In this document: piece by piece, positions 6,492-14,393 of the stretch | Position numbering within the stretch: the first letter of the stretch is position 1 | How the letters are laid out: each line of letters opens with the position of its first letter | NCBI GenBank assembly: GCA_027365835.1 | Contig: DAHXLU010000009.1 | Location: 1 to 15,339 of the forward strand | DNA length: 15,339 nt | Direction of reading: 5' to 3' | Source of the DNA: JAJZMA01 sp021850405 | GTDB lineage: Bacteria > Chloroflexota > Dormibacteria > Aeolococcales > Aeolococcaceae | Notes under the pieces: generated by a model | Databases searched by the model: none | The model's input: the letters and a program-made list of their open reading frames with translations, nothing else | Told to the model about the DNA's origin: nothing | Program-made: the position numbers and the translations under genes

Positions 6492-9413
6492 CTATCCAGC
6501 CGCTCGTGGCGGCCAGGAGAGCGACCAGTCTCCACAAACCAGGGTCAGATTGTCATTGTACGCAGGATCATGGTCGAGCTGAGGGCCCCACCGCTCGCGC
6601 ATGTAACGCGTCTCGGCCTGAGCCCGAGGGCGATGCACCAACTCCTCGTCGGAACCCCGTGATAGAGACTCATAGTGAAAGAGTTCTGCCCGAGGCGTCC
6701 AGACTATATTCCACCCCGCTGCTTTTAGACGAAGGCAAAGATCAACATCATTGAAGGAGACCGGCAGGTTCTCCTCGTCCAGCCCACCTACCTGCTCCCA
6801 CGCAGAGCGACGCACCAGCATACAAGCACCCGTAACTGCCGAAAAGCACTGCGCAAGAGCAGCTCGACCGAAGTAACCAGGAGTTCCACGAGGCAACAGC
6901 CTGTGGGCATGTCCCGCCACCCCTCCCAAACCAAGAATAACTCCTCCATGCTGTATGCGGCTATCGGGGTAATAGAGCATCGCCCCCACCGCCCCGACTG
7001 AGGGATCCTCCATCTCGCCCACCATGGCCCCCAGCCACTCAGGGGCTAGAACCTCAACGTCGTCATTCAGCAGGCAAACAAAATCAGTGTCTAGCTGCGC
7101 CACAGCTAAGTTGTTAAGGCGCGAATAATTGAACGGCCGGCCGTCGCAAATGACGCGAACGGTGTCTTTGAACTCCTCAAGAGTTTCCTGAGTATGAGAC
7201 TCCACGCTCCCATTGTCAACCACGAGAACCGAAAAGTTCCGGTAGAGGGTGCGCTGGCTAACGCTGCGAAGACAACTATCGAGCATCCTCCCATCACGGG
7301 TTGGAATCACGATACCTACCGAGGGGCCCTTGCGTGGAAGCGTCCAGTTGACCTGGAAGTAGCCAGTTTTGTGCACCAGCCTTACGCGCCCCGGACGGTT
7401 CATCCGTCGCAAGTGATCTTCGAGAGCACGTCTGCCAGCATCGGCAGCATAGTCCTTAGCAGCGAGGTTCCGAGCCGTGGACCCTTCATGTGCACGCCAG
7501 TGGTACAACACTTTCCCAACGTGCAGAATCCGGCGGGGATCCATCCTTTCTGTAACTCTCAGGGCTAGGTCCCAGTCTTGAGATCCTTCATACCCAGCGC
7601 GCATCCCGCCCGCAGCGACAATAGTCGATCGACGATACATACAAAGGTGCGCCATGTAATTCTGACCGCGAAGTAAGACCGGATCGAAGTCTGGCTTGAA
7701 ATAAGGTGTCGAACGCACCCCAGCTTCATCTACATTATCCTCGTCGCTATAAAGAACCTCTGCGTCCTCTACCTTCGATAAGGCGAGTACTGCAACTGCC
7801 AGGGCGTGCTCTCGCAGAATGTCATCATGATCCATAAGTGCAATCCATTCGCCCTTAGCCAGGGCCAGAGCATCGTTGGTCGCACGTGAAATATGTCCGT
7901 TCTCATTACGTGTCACAATCGATATACGTTCATCCTGCTCTGCGTAGTCAGAGAGAAGCCTTGTAACCCCCGGCAGCGTGGAAGCATCATCGCAAATGCA
8001 CAACTCCCAGCGCGGATACATCTGAGCGCGAACGGACTCGATGGCCGCATGCAAGAAGAGAACAGGCGGGTTGTACACTGGCATAACGATGGACACTAGC
8101 GGCAGGTCCGTCAGCCTTGCGAGGCCGCGTGTTATCTCCGCCCTCCGCGTGTCGTCAAGGGTATCAAAGAGATCAACCCAGGTACTGTAACTGGCAATGG
8201 GAGCTGCTGTCTCCTCAAGAGGAGTCACCGTAGGAGCAGGCGCTGACGCCAGCGCCCAAGAACGAACCCGTCGATATACGCCGCGAGGAATCCTGCTGTA
8301 TCGATAGGTTCGCCTCGCGCGTAAACCATCAGCTTCACCTCGGGCGGCAATCACTTGAGACTGGAGTAGGGCAACCTCAGCATCGCGCTGGGCTAGAGCA
8401 TCCCCAAGTTCGCGCCCCCGCGCCAGCAAGCGCTGCATCTCACCCATCGATCCGACAACGTCTACGCCTTCTTCGTCAAGCTTTTTACGCTGCTCCGCTG
8501 CCAGTTTTTCTAGCTTCTCCTCCAGCGTTAATTGCTCGGCCCTAGCCTGAGCTAGTTCCGTCACGAGTCGTTCGCGCTCGGTCCGTATCGCGTCACGATC
8601 GAGGCGTAGCACCTCGATGCCGTGACTCAATTCAGTAATTCGTGCACGGCTCCCTGCCAGCTCATCCGAGGTGTCACGAAGTTGAGCATGGAGCTCCGTG
8701 ATCTCCTCGGTGTGGCTTTTCGCATCGAGCATCACCTGACGCCGTGTCGACACCAGATCCACATACGACCGAAACCAGTCATCGCTGTCCTTAGGAACGT
8801 GACCGCGCTCAAAGCACATCGCGTGAGGTGCGAGGAAGGTTGCGTCAACCCTTTCTGCCGGAACAAACCCTCTTTGCGCAAATGCATCAACCCAATAGCG
8901 CAGTGGGTGGAGGTTGATGTGGGTAGGTTCATCAAAGCCGTCGGGTATAGATGAGAACAAAATGCGGTCTGTCGCCTGACACATGGCTGCAATGGCAGCA
9001 TGTGCCTCATCCTCAGGCATGTGCTCGAGCACCTCGATGCAGGTGATCATGTCATAACGGCCGTCGATGGGATCAGCAACAGAACCCACAGAGCAGTACT
9101 GGCGCACGTCGGGACGAACCTGCGAGATGGCAAAGGGCGAGATGTCGCGCCCATAGGCCTCGACACCTTTGTCCCACAAAGACCCCACCAACAGTCCTAT
9201 AGCGCACCCCGCATCAAACGTCCGTCGTGGACTCCAGCGAACTACTATCTCGTTCGCAAGATGTCGAAACATATCCACCCACATAGGCTCGTCCCAGGAA
9301 TAAGGGACGTCGCAATCGTTCGCGCTGCAGTGGGTCTCATAATACGCGGCGCCATAGAGCGCACCATTGCTCGCGCCCGCCTGTACTGCCTCGTCCACTT
9401 CCACTCGATGCAA
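6492..9413 (-). CDS. WsaE-like fusion: SAM methyltransferase, coiled coil, two GT2 domains
   Basis: This 973-residue protein has three enzymatic modules. A class I SAM methyltransferase fills about residues 20-205: TFDAGCAIGLL (65-75, motif I), acidic D90, and DMITCIEVLEHM (121-132). A highly charged heptad-rich segment (about 232-365) should form a long coiled coil. The first family 2 glycosyltransferase (about 437-672) has SIVMPVYN (441-448), CICDDAS (472-478), ALMDHDD (525-531) and SQDWDLALR (611-619). The second (about 697-945) has GIVIPTRDG (700-708), LVVDNGS (730-736), LLNDDVEV (781-788) and FNDVDLCLR (887-895). This order matches WsaE of Geobacillus, a methyltransferase plus two rhamnosyltransferases that act on an S-layer rhamnan. 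With complete rml genes upstream, rhamnosyl transfer is the likely activity. The start is TTG 9413, seven bases after GTGGGG. An in-frame GTG four codons in is possible. No transmembrane segments are seen. Confidence 0.85.
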   Translation of the reverse strand: MHRVEVDEAVQAGASNGALYGAAYYETHCSANDCDVPYSWDEPMWVDMFRHLANEIVVRWSPRRTFDAGCAIGLLVGSLWDKGVEAYGRDISPFAISQVRPDVRQYCSVGSVADPIDGRYDMITCIEVLEHMPEDEAHAAIAAMCQATDRILFSSIPDGFDEPTHINLHPLRYWVDAFAQRGFVPAERVDATFLAPHAMCFERGHVPKDSDDWFRSYVDLVSTRRQVMLDAKSHTEEITELHAQLRDTSDELAGSRARITELSHGIEVLRLDRDAIRTERERLVTELAQARAEQLTLEEKLEKLAAEQRKKLDEEGVDVVGSMGEMQRLLARGRELGDALAQRDAEVALLQSQVIAARGEADGLRARRTYRYSRIPRGVYRRVRSWALASAPAPTVTPLEETAAPIASYSTWVDLFDTLDDTRRAEITRGLARLTDLPLVSIVMPVYNPPVLFLHAAIESVRAQMYPRWELCICDDASTLPGVTRLLSDYAEQDERISIVTRNENGHISRATNDALALAKGEWIALMDHDDILREHALAVAVLALSKVEDAEVLYSDEDNVDEAGVRSTPYFKPDFDPVLLRGQNYMAHLCMYRRSTIVAAGGMRAGYEGSQDWDLALRVTERMDPRRILHVGKVLYHWRAHEGSTARNLAAKDYAADAGRRALEDHLRRMNRPGRVRLVHKTGYFQVNWTLPRKGPSVGIVIPTRDGRMLDSCLRSVSQRTLYRNFSVLVVDNGSVESHTQETLEEFKDTVRVICDGRPFNYSRLNNLAVAQLDTDFVCLLNDDVEVLAPEWLGAMVGEMEDPSVGAVGAMLYYPDSRIQHGGVILGLGGVAGHAHRLLPRGTPGYFGRAALAQCFSAVTGACMLVRRSAWEQVGGLDEENLPVSFNDVDLCLRLKAAGWNIVWTPRAELFHYESLSRGSDEELVHRPRAQAETRYMRERWGPQLDHDPAYNDNLTLVCGDWSLSWPPRAAG

Positions 9414-9459
9414 TAGAATACCCCACCACCTACTGCACTGGCAAGATTACGTTGCTAGA

Positions 9460-10086
9460 TCACAGCGCGAGCAATCTGGCCATCGTACGGTCACCCAGCT
9501 GCTGGACGCCGCCCAGGCCCACCAGTTCCAGAAGAAATGCACAACCCACAACCTTGGCGCCAAGACGCTCAATCAGATCGCAGGTGGCTACAGCCGTCCC
9601 TCCGGTGGCAAGGACATCGTCCAGCACCACTACCCGGTGCCCCTGCCCCACCGCATCTCCCCCAATCTCAAGCGTCCCTGCCGAATACTCCAGGGAATAC
9701 TCCCTTGAGATGGTGGGCGGCGGCAGTTTACCCGCCTTTCGGACCGGGACAAACCCCACCCCAAGCGCAAGCGCAAGCGCTCCACCCAGGATGAATCCAC
9801 GCGACTCTATCGCCGCTACATGAGTCGGCCCCCAGGGGGCACACTCCAGGGTTAGCCACTCCACACAGTCATGGAACAGATCAGCAGACCCCACTACCGG
9901 CCCGATGTCGCGAAACTGCACCCCATCCTTTGGAAAATTGGGGACTGTGCGCAGCTGGGCCCTCATCCTGTCCGCCAGCTCCGCCGACCGGTCTGGACCT
10001 GCCTGCCGGAACTGGTATGGGATATCCCTGCCGGCCCCATGCCCCACCTGCCCCCCCTGCGATAGCCCGTACTCCTCAGCTTCCAC
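9460..10086 (-). CDS. apt: Adenine phosphoribosyltransferase
   Basis: This cytosolic purine-salvage enzyme converts adenine and PRPP to AMP. The family pattern is clear: VPNFPKDGVQFRDIGP (48-63), AAIESRGFI (90-98), FVPVRKAGKLPPPT (112-125), REYSLEYS, and the PRPP loop VVVLDDVLATGGTA (152-165). The start is GTG 10086, six bases after GGAGGAG. It overlaps the end of rmlD by 11 bases and gives 208 residues, about 30 more than usual, with the extra length as a Gly/Glu-rich N-terminal tail. GTG 10047 or ATG 9966 would give more typical lengths but lack good ribosome sites. It is unusual to find apt inside a rhamnose operon. It lies 46 bases upstream of the methyltransferase/glycosyltransferase gene, which may reflect adenine recovery after SAH hydrolysis or simply a housekeeping gene sharing the operon. 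Confidence 0.93.
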   Translation of the reverse strand: MEAEEYGLSQGGQVGHGAGRDIPYQFRQAGPDRSAELADRMRAQLRTVPNFPKDGVQFRDIGPVVGSADLFHDCVEWLTLECAPWGPTHVAAIESRGFILGGALALALGVGFVPVRKAGKLPPPTISREYSLEYSAGTLEIGGDAVGQGHRVVVLDDVLATGGTAVATCDLIERLGAKVVGCAFLLELVGLGGVQQLGDRTMARLLAL

Positions 10087-11077
10087 CCTGCTCTCCTCCA
10101 CTCTTCGCAACGACAGCCCCGGCCCCGCTTCCTCCGTTGCCAGGCATCCCAGCTGGGATGCCACCGCCTCCACCCGTAGCCGTGGCCCTGGCCGCCATCA
10201 CTTGCGCGACATAGCTGTCTACGGCATCCTCCCAGCGGAGAAGCTCGTGCTCGCCAAGCAGTCGCAGCGCTGCAGTATCCAGCACCGAAAATTGCGGACG
10301 CTGCGCACGGACTGGATAGTCGCCGGTACCAACCGCCTTTACCTCGGCATTAATCCCTGCAGCACGCACCGCCCGCACAGCCACATCGTGCCAGCTTGCA
10401 GTACCTGAATTGACCACATGGTAAGTCCCCCATACACCGCGGGCAAGGAGGGTCAGTATCACCGGTGCCAGATGCCTTGTCCAGGTGGGGCTCCCATACT
10501 GGTCCGCGACCACGCAAAGCTGGGCTGCCTGGGCCGGCTGCCCACCCGGCACGCCGTCCCCGCCTTCCGGCAATGCCTTCTTCAGGATCGTACGGATGAA
10601 ATTGGGGCCCTGCATGCCAAAGAGCCAGGCTGTACGCACAATGAGCGCCCGCTCTGCTATCCCAAGCACCTCATGCTCTCCTGCCAGCTTGCTTTTGCCA
10701 TACACAGAAAGCGGATTTGTGGAGTCCCACTCCGTAAGCGGCCTGCCCAGGCTCCCGTCAAAGACAAAATCGGTGCTCACCTGGCAGACTGCCGCACCCA
10801 CCTCCCTGGCCCCGGAAGCCACCACGCGAGCCCCAAAGGCATTTATCGCAAAGGCCGCCTCGGGGTTTGCCTCAGCGTCATCCACCCTGGTCCAGGCGGC
10901 ACAGTTTATGACCCAGTCGGGACGGTACTCCTGCATGACCGCCCTCACCGAGCGCTGGTCCGTTATGTCGCAGAGCTGCCGGTTGGGCGCAAAAAAAGTG
11001 TGTCCGCTTGCCGGAGCCATCGCCATAAACTCAAGCCCAAGCTGGCCAGTACCCCCAAACAGCAGAATACGGCTCAC
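10076..11077 (-). CDS. rmlD: dTDP-4-dehydrorhamnose reductase
   Basis: This enzyme performs the last step of dTDP-L-rhamnose synthesis, the NAD(P)H-dependent reduction of dTDP-4-keto-L-rhamnose. It is a Rossmann-fold protein of the extended SDR type: GGTGQLG near residues 8-14, INCAAWTRVDDAE (57-69), STDFVFDG (101-108), and the catalytic SVYGKSK with Y126 and K130. WLFG, VVADQYGSPT, and RPQFSVLDT follow in the expected places. Residues around 172-187 form a Gly/Pro-rich insertion before VVADQYGSPT. The last 40 residues or so are an Ala/Gly-rich low-complexity tail that makes the protein 333 residues against the usual 285-300. The start is GTG, overlapping the rmlB stop as GTGA (11077-11074), so the two genes are translationally coupled. 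The 3' end overlaps apt. Confidence 0.95.
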   Translation of the reverse strand: MSRILLFGGTGQLGLEFMAMAPASGHTFFAPNRQLCDITDQRSVRAVMQEYRPDWVINCAAWTRVDDAEANPEAAFAINAFGARVVASGAREVGAAVCQVSTDFVFDGSLGRPLTEWDSTNPLSVYGKSKLAGEHEVLGIAERALIVRTAWLFGMQGPNFIRTILKKALPEGGDGVPGGQPAQAAQLCVVADQYGSPTWTRHLAPVILTLLARGVWGTYHVVNSGTASWHDVAVRAVRAAGINAEVKAVGTGDYPVRAQRPQFSVLDTAALRLLGEHELLRWEDAVDSYVAQVMAARATATGGGGGIPAGMPGNGGSGAGAVVAKSGGEQGGS

Positions 11078-12111
11078 GGCCGGACCGGGGCCATGTCAGC
11101 TGAGATTCCCGCAGGCACCTCCCGGTAGTTTCGTTCATAGAACTGCCAGAAATCATCAGCCTTGAGCGGCTCCCACCAGGCACGGTTCTCCCTGTACCAT
11201 GCAACCGTCTTCTCCATGCCGGCCGCAAAGTCATACTGTGGCGCCCAGCCGAGAGCTTTTGCCCTGCTGCTGTCCAGGCTGTAGCGCATGTCATGCCCAG
11301 CCCGGTCTGCAACCCGCTTTATGAGACCGGCACTGCACCCTGTCAGCTCCACAATCCGGTTTGCCACCTCATTGCCACTTACCTCACTGCCAATCCCAAG
11401 ATTGTATGCCTTGCCCGGCTCTCCCTTGCGCAGCACAAGGTCTATTCCCCTGGCATGATCGGTCACATACATATAGTCACGCACAGCGGTGCCATCCCCA
11501 TACACCGGGAGCTCCCGGCCATCCAGTGCGTTGGTGATAAACAGCGGAATTATCTTTTCGGGGAACTGGTAGGGCCCGTAGGTGTTGGAGCCACGGGTAA
11601 CCAGTGCCGGAAAGCCGTAACTGACCACATACGACTGGATCAGCAGCTCTGCTGCCGCCTTGCTCGCACTGTAGGGACTGCGCGGCTCAAACCGGTCGCC
11701 CTCGACACTGGAGCCGGTGCGAACCTGCCCGTACACCTCATCTGTGCTCACGTGCAGGAAACGGGTGTGCCCATGATGCCGTGCAGCTTCCATCAGCACA
11801 AAGGTGCCGTATACATCTGTCTGGATAAAGGCACCAGGCGCCTCCAGCGAGCGATCCACATGTGATTCGGCTGCAAAGTTGACTATTGCATCCACCCGCC
11901 CAGCGATCCCATCCACCAGGGCAACGTCTGCTATATCGCCATGCACAAATTCAAACCTGGCATCATCCCTGACACTTGAAAGGTTTTCGAGATTGCCAGC
12001 ATAGGTCAGCTTATCCAGAACCACCACACTGTCATCGGGATGGGTGCCCAGGATCAGGCGAACAAATTCGCTCCCAATAAAGCCAGCGCCGCCAGTCACA
12101 CAGATCTTCAT
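11074..12111 (-). CDS. rmlB: dTDP-glucose 4,6-dehydratase
   Basis: This is the second enzyme of dTDP-L-rhamnose synthesis, an NAD-dependent dehydratase making dTDP-4-keto-6-deoxyglucose. Its 345 residues are the normal length. The N-terminal Rossmann motif TGGAGFIGSEF spans residues 6-16. Further signatures are DKLTYAGNLENL (33-44), FAAESHVDRSL (79-89), STDEVYG (122-128) with the catalytic T123-D124-E125 set, and YSASKAAAE with Y147 and K151. RGSNTYGPYQFPEKIIPLF, the substrate-binding segment, and DYMYVTDHARGI follow. AGGGAG lies nine bases before the ATG. The gene starts a second block (rmlB-rmlD-apt-glycosyltransferase), 289 bp after rmlC ends, so it may have its own promoter. Confidence 0.97.
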   Translation of the reverse strand: MKICVTGGAGFIGSEFVRLILGTHPDDSVVVLDKLTYAGNLENLSSVRDDARFEFVHGDIADVALVDGIAGRVDAIVNFAAESHVDRSLEAPGAFIQTDVYGTFVLMEAARHHGHTRFLHVSTDEVYGQVRTGSSVEGDRFEPRSPYSASKAAAELLIQSYVVSYGFPALVTRGSNTYGPYQFPEKIIPLFITNALDGRELPVYGDGTAVRDYMYVTDHARGIDLVLRKGEPGKAYNLGIGSEVSGNEVANRIVELTGCSAGLIKRVADRAGHDMRYSLDSSRAKALGWAPQYDFAAGMEKTVAWYRENRAWWEPLKADDFWQFYERNYREVPAGISADMAPVRP

Positions 12112-12400
12112 TCCAGGCCACTCCCTACAATTCCCTGGGCAGTCCTCACTCCTGCCATTCTAGCCAATCCGCCCACCGTCAAAGCTGCCCCCCTCAAAGG
12201 CCTTACCCCACATCACGCCGGCAGAGTGCCTGGACGCTACCGCACCCAGACTGCCAGCCATCTGCGCTCCGTCCCTGCCACAGCCAACAGGCCTGGCATT
12301 CTGGGAGATTGACCGGGTTGCAAGAGTGAGCGCCGTGCTTTCCCAAAAAGCCGTTTTGAGTAGCTTGTAGTTTATTTAATCTTAGTCAGTTCCCGCTTGT
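12112..12400 (-). promoter_or_regulatory. Intergenic region between rmlC and rmlB, possible promoter
   Basis: This 289-bp gap separates two gene blocks on the same strand. The rmlC-proximal part (about 12340-12400) is markedly A+T-rich. On the minus strand it holds TTGAAC (12404-12399), followed after about 19 bases by TTAAAT, a weak candidate promoter for rmlB. The spacing is longer than ideal and the site lies 265 bases from the rmlB start. The remainder, 12112-12330, shows no gene and no terminator with a convincing T-run. Confidence 0.25.
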
Positions 12401-12976
12401 TCAAATGTTCTCTATCTTCCAGTCGAACCCAATCCGTGGATCATTCCAGGCGATGCGCCCCTCATCCGGATTTTTGGGATCGTAGGGCTCAGTGACGTAG
12501 TAGTTAAGCACTACATCCCGCAGCGACACCACCTGATAGCCATGTGCCACAAACGGCGGGATCGCCACCATCTTTGGTGAGTCCTCCCCTACCATCAGCA
12601 CCTGGATCTTTCCGGATGTAGGCGAGTCATCCCGGCAGTCCACCAGCACCACCCGCGCCACTCCACTTATGACATCCCAGTAGTCCCACTGCCTTGAGTG
12701 CCAGTGAAACGCCTTTATCAGCTCTGGCGGGTTGCCACCACGGGCGTATGCCACACTGCGCGACATCTGTGCAAAGGGCGCATCCGGGATAAAGAGGTTG
12801 CCCCTGTCGTCCAGGTCACCCCGCTTCAGCTGTTCTACAAAATACCCTCTTGGGTCTGCATGGCGAATAAAGGTCTTTATCATCACGCCATCGATGGCTC
12901 CCAGCCTTTCTCCCGCTGGCGTCCTTGCCATCCGGGACAGGGCGTGCTCCATCGACTGGGTCAGCTGCGGTGCCAT
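12401..12976 (-). CDS. rmlC: dTDP-4-dehydrorhamnose 3,5-epimerase family protein
   Basis: This 191-residue cupin-type protein belongs to the RmlC family, which inverts C3 and C5 of dTDP-4-keto-6-deoxyglucose. Visible are DPRGYFVEQL (41-50), the catalytic-histidine region ELIKAFHWH (85-93, H91), GVARVVLVDCRDDSPTSG (105-122), IPPFVAHGYQV (139-149), NYYVTEPYDP (158-167) and IAWNDPRIGFDW (175-186). The layout is standard, but the substrate-binding arginine of the classical LRGLH motif is lysine here (IKAFH), and there is a 25-residue N-terminal extension. This divergent form occurs in Gram-positive-like lineages. Its ATG shares one base with the rmlA stop (TGATG, 12978-12974). As the only epimerase candidate in a cluster with rmlA, B and D, it probably completes the pathway. 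A 3- or 5-monoepimerase specificity cannot be excluded. Confidence 0.87.
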   Translation of the reverse strand: MAPQLTQSMEHALSRMARTPAGERLGAIDGVMIKTFIRHADPRGYFVEQLKRGDLDDRGNLFIPDAPFAQMSRSVAYARGGNPPELIKAFHWHSRQWDYWDVISGVARVVLVDCRDDSPTSGKIQVLMVGEDSPKMVAIPPFVAHGYQVVSLRDVVLNYYVTEPYDPKNPDEGRIAWNDPRIGFDWKIENI

Positions 12977-14043
12977 CAGTCAGATACCTCCACTCTTGAG
13001 TGATCCCCAATCATTATCTTGTGTGCCCGCGGACGCGTAGTTGAACGACCCACAAAGCAGCCCCTTCCTATAAGGGACGACTCTACCCGCGCACCAATAC
13101 TGTTCAATTCGCTATCTGCAAGCACGATGCTGTTTTCCACCTCGCAGTGCACTATCCGGCAGCGGTCATGGACAGAAGTGAACGGTCCAATGTAGGCATG
13201 CTCGACCAGCGTGCCACTCCCAATGATCGCCGGACCGCGTACGGTGCAGTCCCTAAGCGTCGCCCCCTTCTCAACTACGACCGCCCCCTCCAGACGGACA
13301 TCTTCCCCAATCTCCCCTTCTATCCTGCCCTCCAGCCGCTCCAGGATTACCCGGTTTGCCTCCAGCATGTCCTCAAGGCGCCCTGTGTCCTTCCACCAGC
13401 CAGTGATGATGTGCGGCTCGACCCGCTTTCCTCCAGTGATGAGCTGCTGGATCGCATCGGTTATTTCCAGCTCGCCTCTGGGGCTCGGCTGAATCTGGGC
13501 GATGGCATCAAAAATGCACGCAGAGAAGAGATACACACCCACCAGTGCGAGGTTCGAAGGGGGAACTGCAGGCTTTTCCACCAGGCGCACTACCTGCCCA
13601 TCCTTCAGCTCAGCTACACCAAACCGCTCTGGATGAGGCACACTTGCCAGCAGTACAAGAGCATCTGGCTGGGCGGTGGCAAACCGCTCAACAAGCTCGG
13701 TAATGCCATCACGAATGAGGTTGTCCCCAAGATAGAGGACAAAGTCATCCTCCCCAAGGAAGGCCCTTGAGATCTTGACCGCATGGGCAAGCCCAAGGGG
13801 GGCCTCCTGTTCTATATAGGTAACGTGGGCACCAAAGGTGCTGCCGTCCCCAACTGCACCCCGCACCTCCTCCCGGGTGTCCCCAACCACGATCCCAATC
13901 TCAGTAATACCTGCGGCAACAAGTGCTTCAAGCGCAAAAAATAGCACCGGCTTGTTGGCAACTGGCACCAGCTGCTTGGCACTCGTGTAGGTAATGGGGC
14001 GAAGGCGGGTACCCGCTCCCCCGCTAAGAACCAGCCCCTTCAT
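12976..14043 (-). CDS. rmlA: Glucose-1-phosphate thymidylyltransferase, long form
   Basis: This enzyme makes dTDP-glucose from dTTP and glucose-1-phosphate, the first step toward dTDP-L-rhamnose. From Met 14043 the protein has 355 residues. The nucleotidyltransferase domain (1-235) has LSGGAGTRLRP (6-16), TSAKQLVPVANKP (20-32), the metal-binding YLGDNL (104-109), RLVEKP (143-148), ELEITD (181-186) and WWKDTGR (206-212). A left-handed beta-helix of hexapeptide repeats fills the C-terminus (about 240-350). This is the long RmlA class, unlike the 290-residue enterobacterial form, and these C-terminal repeats usually mediate oligomerisation. AGGGG lies six bases before the chosen ATG. An ATG at 14100 would add 19 residues lacking in the family. 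A possible -10 element, TATACA, on the minus strand at 14085-14080 would leave a 30-base leader and supports the downstream start. First gene of the rmlA-rmlC pair. Confidence 0.95.
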   Translation of the reverse strand: MKGLVLSGGAGTRLRPITYTSAKQLVPVANKPVLFFALEALVAAGITEIGIVVGDTREEVRGAVGDGSTFGAHVTYIEQEAPLGLAHAVKISRAFLGEDDFVLYLGDNLIRDGITELVERFATAQPDALVLLASVPHPERFGVAELKDGQVVRLVEKPAVPPSNLALVGVYLFSACIFDAIAQIQPSPRGELEITDAIQQLITGGKRVEPHIITGWWKDTGRLEDMLEANRVILERLEGRIEGEIGEDVRLEGAVVVEKGATLRDCTVRGPAIIGSGTLVEHAYIGPFTSVHDRCRIVHCEVENSIVLADSELNSIGARVESSLIGRGCFVGRSTTRPRAHKIMIGDHSRVEVSD

Positions 14044-14079
14044 CCCTTGCCCCTGTCTAGTGAGAACACAAGGGGAAAG

Positions 14080-14085
14080 TGTATA
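14080..14085 (-). promoter_or_regulatory. Candidate -10 element for rmlA
   Basis: The minus strand reads TATACA about 36 bases upstream of the chosen rmlA start. No good -35 hexamer lies at the right distance (CTTTGG-like sequence only), so this is a weak call. It matters because it would place the transcription start downstream of the alternative ATG at 14100. Confidence 0.25.
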
Positions 14086-14138
14086 GGCTTGCAACGCCAT
14101 CCCGCTCCCCCAAAGGGCGGCAATGTACCAGAGTCACC

Positions 14139-14347
14139 TTAGGCTCCGCGAACCGTTTGCCCTGATGGAGCCATATCTGGGATAAGCCAGCGGGTGGCAA
14201 GTGCAAGCTTGCCCGGATCACGGCTGCAAGCATGGTGTGCCAGAGTCCAAACGCAGCCAGCTCGCATCTCAGCAGCATCATGGAGACTTGCCCCAATCGA
14301 CCGGCTACTTTCAATAAGCGGGCACAGGTACTCTCCAGGCACTTTCA
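14139..14347 (-). pseudogene. Possible remnant of an unknown gene
   Basis: A minus-strand frame ending in TAA at 14141-14139 gives about 70 residues with protein-like composition, including EYLCPLIESSRSIGA, SLHDAAEMRAGCVWTLAHHA and KLALATRWLIPDMA. I do not recognise the family. No ribosome site or convincing start precedes it. Upstream the frame runs into the antisense of the GNAT pseudogene, so it is at most a 3' fragment of a gene that lost its beginning. It could also be a chance open frame. Confidence 0.25.
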
Positions 14348-14393
14348 AAGAGAAAATTTGCAGCGTCTGGAGCTCCGGTGGCACTCTTGACGT

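Noticed and set aside
9000..9416. 138-residue plus-strand frame
   Set aside because: It is antisense to the methyltransferase domain, which has clear motifs on the minus strand.
10418..11165. Two open frames of 226-236 residues on the plus strand
   Set aside because: They are antisense to rmlD and the start of its neighbour, with Pro/Ser/Arg-rich, unnatural composition and no motifs.
14044..14100. rmlA start at ATG 14100
   Set aside because: Family members begin at MKGLVLSGG. A ribosome site precedes the ATG at 14043, and a possible -10 element overlaps the extra codons.
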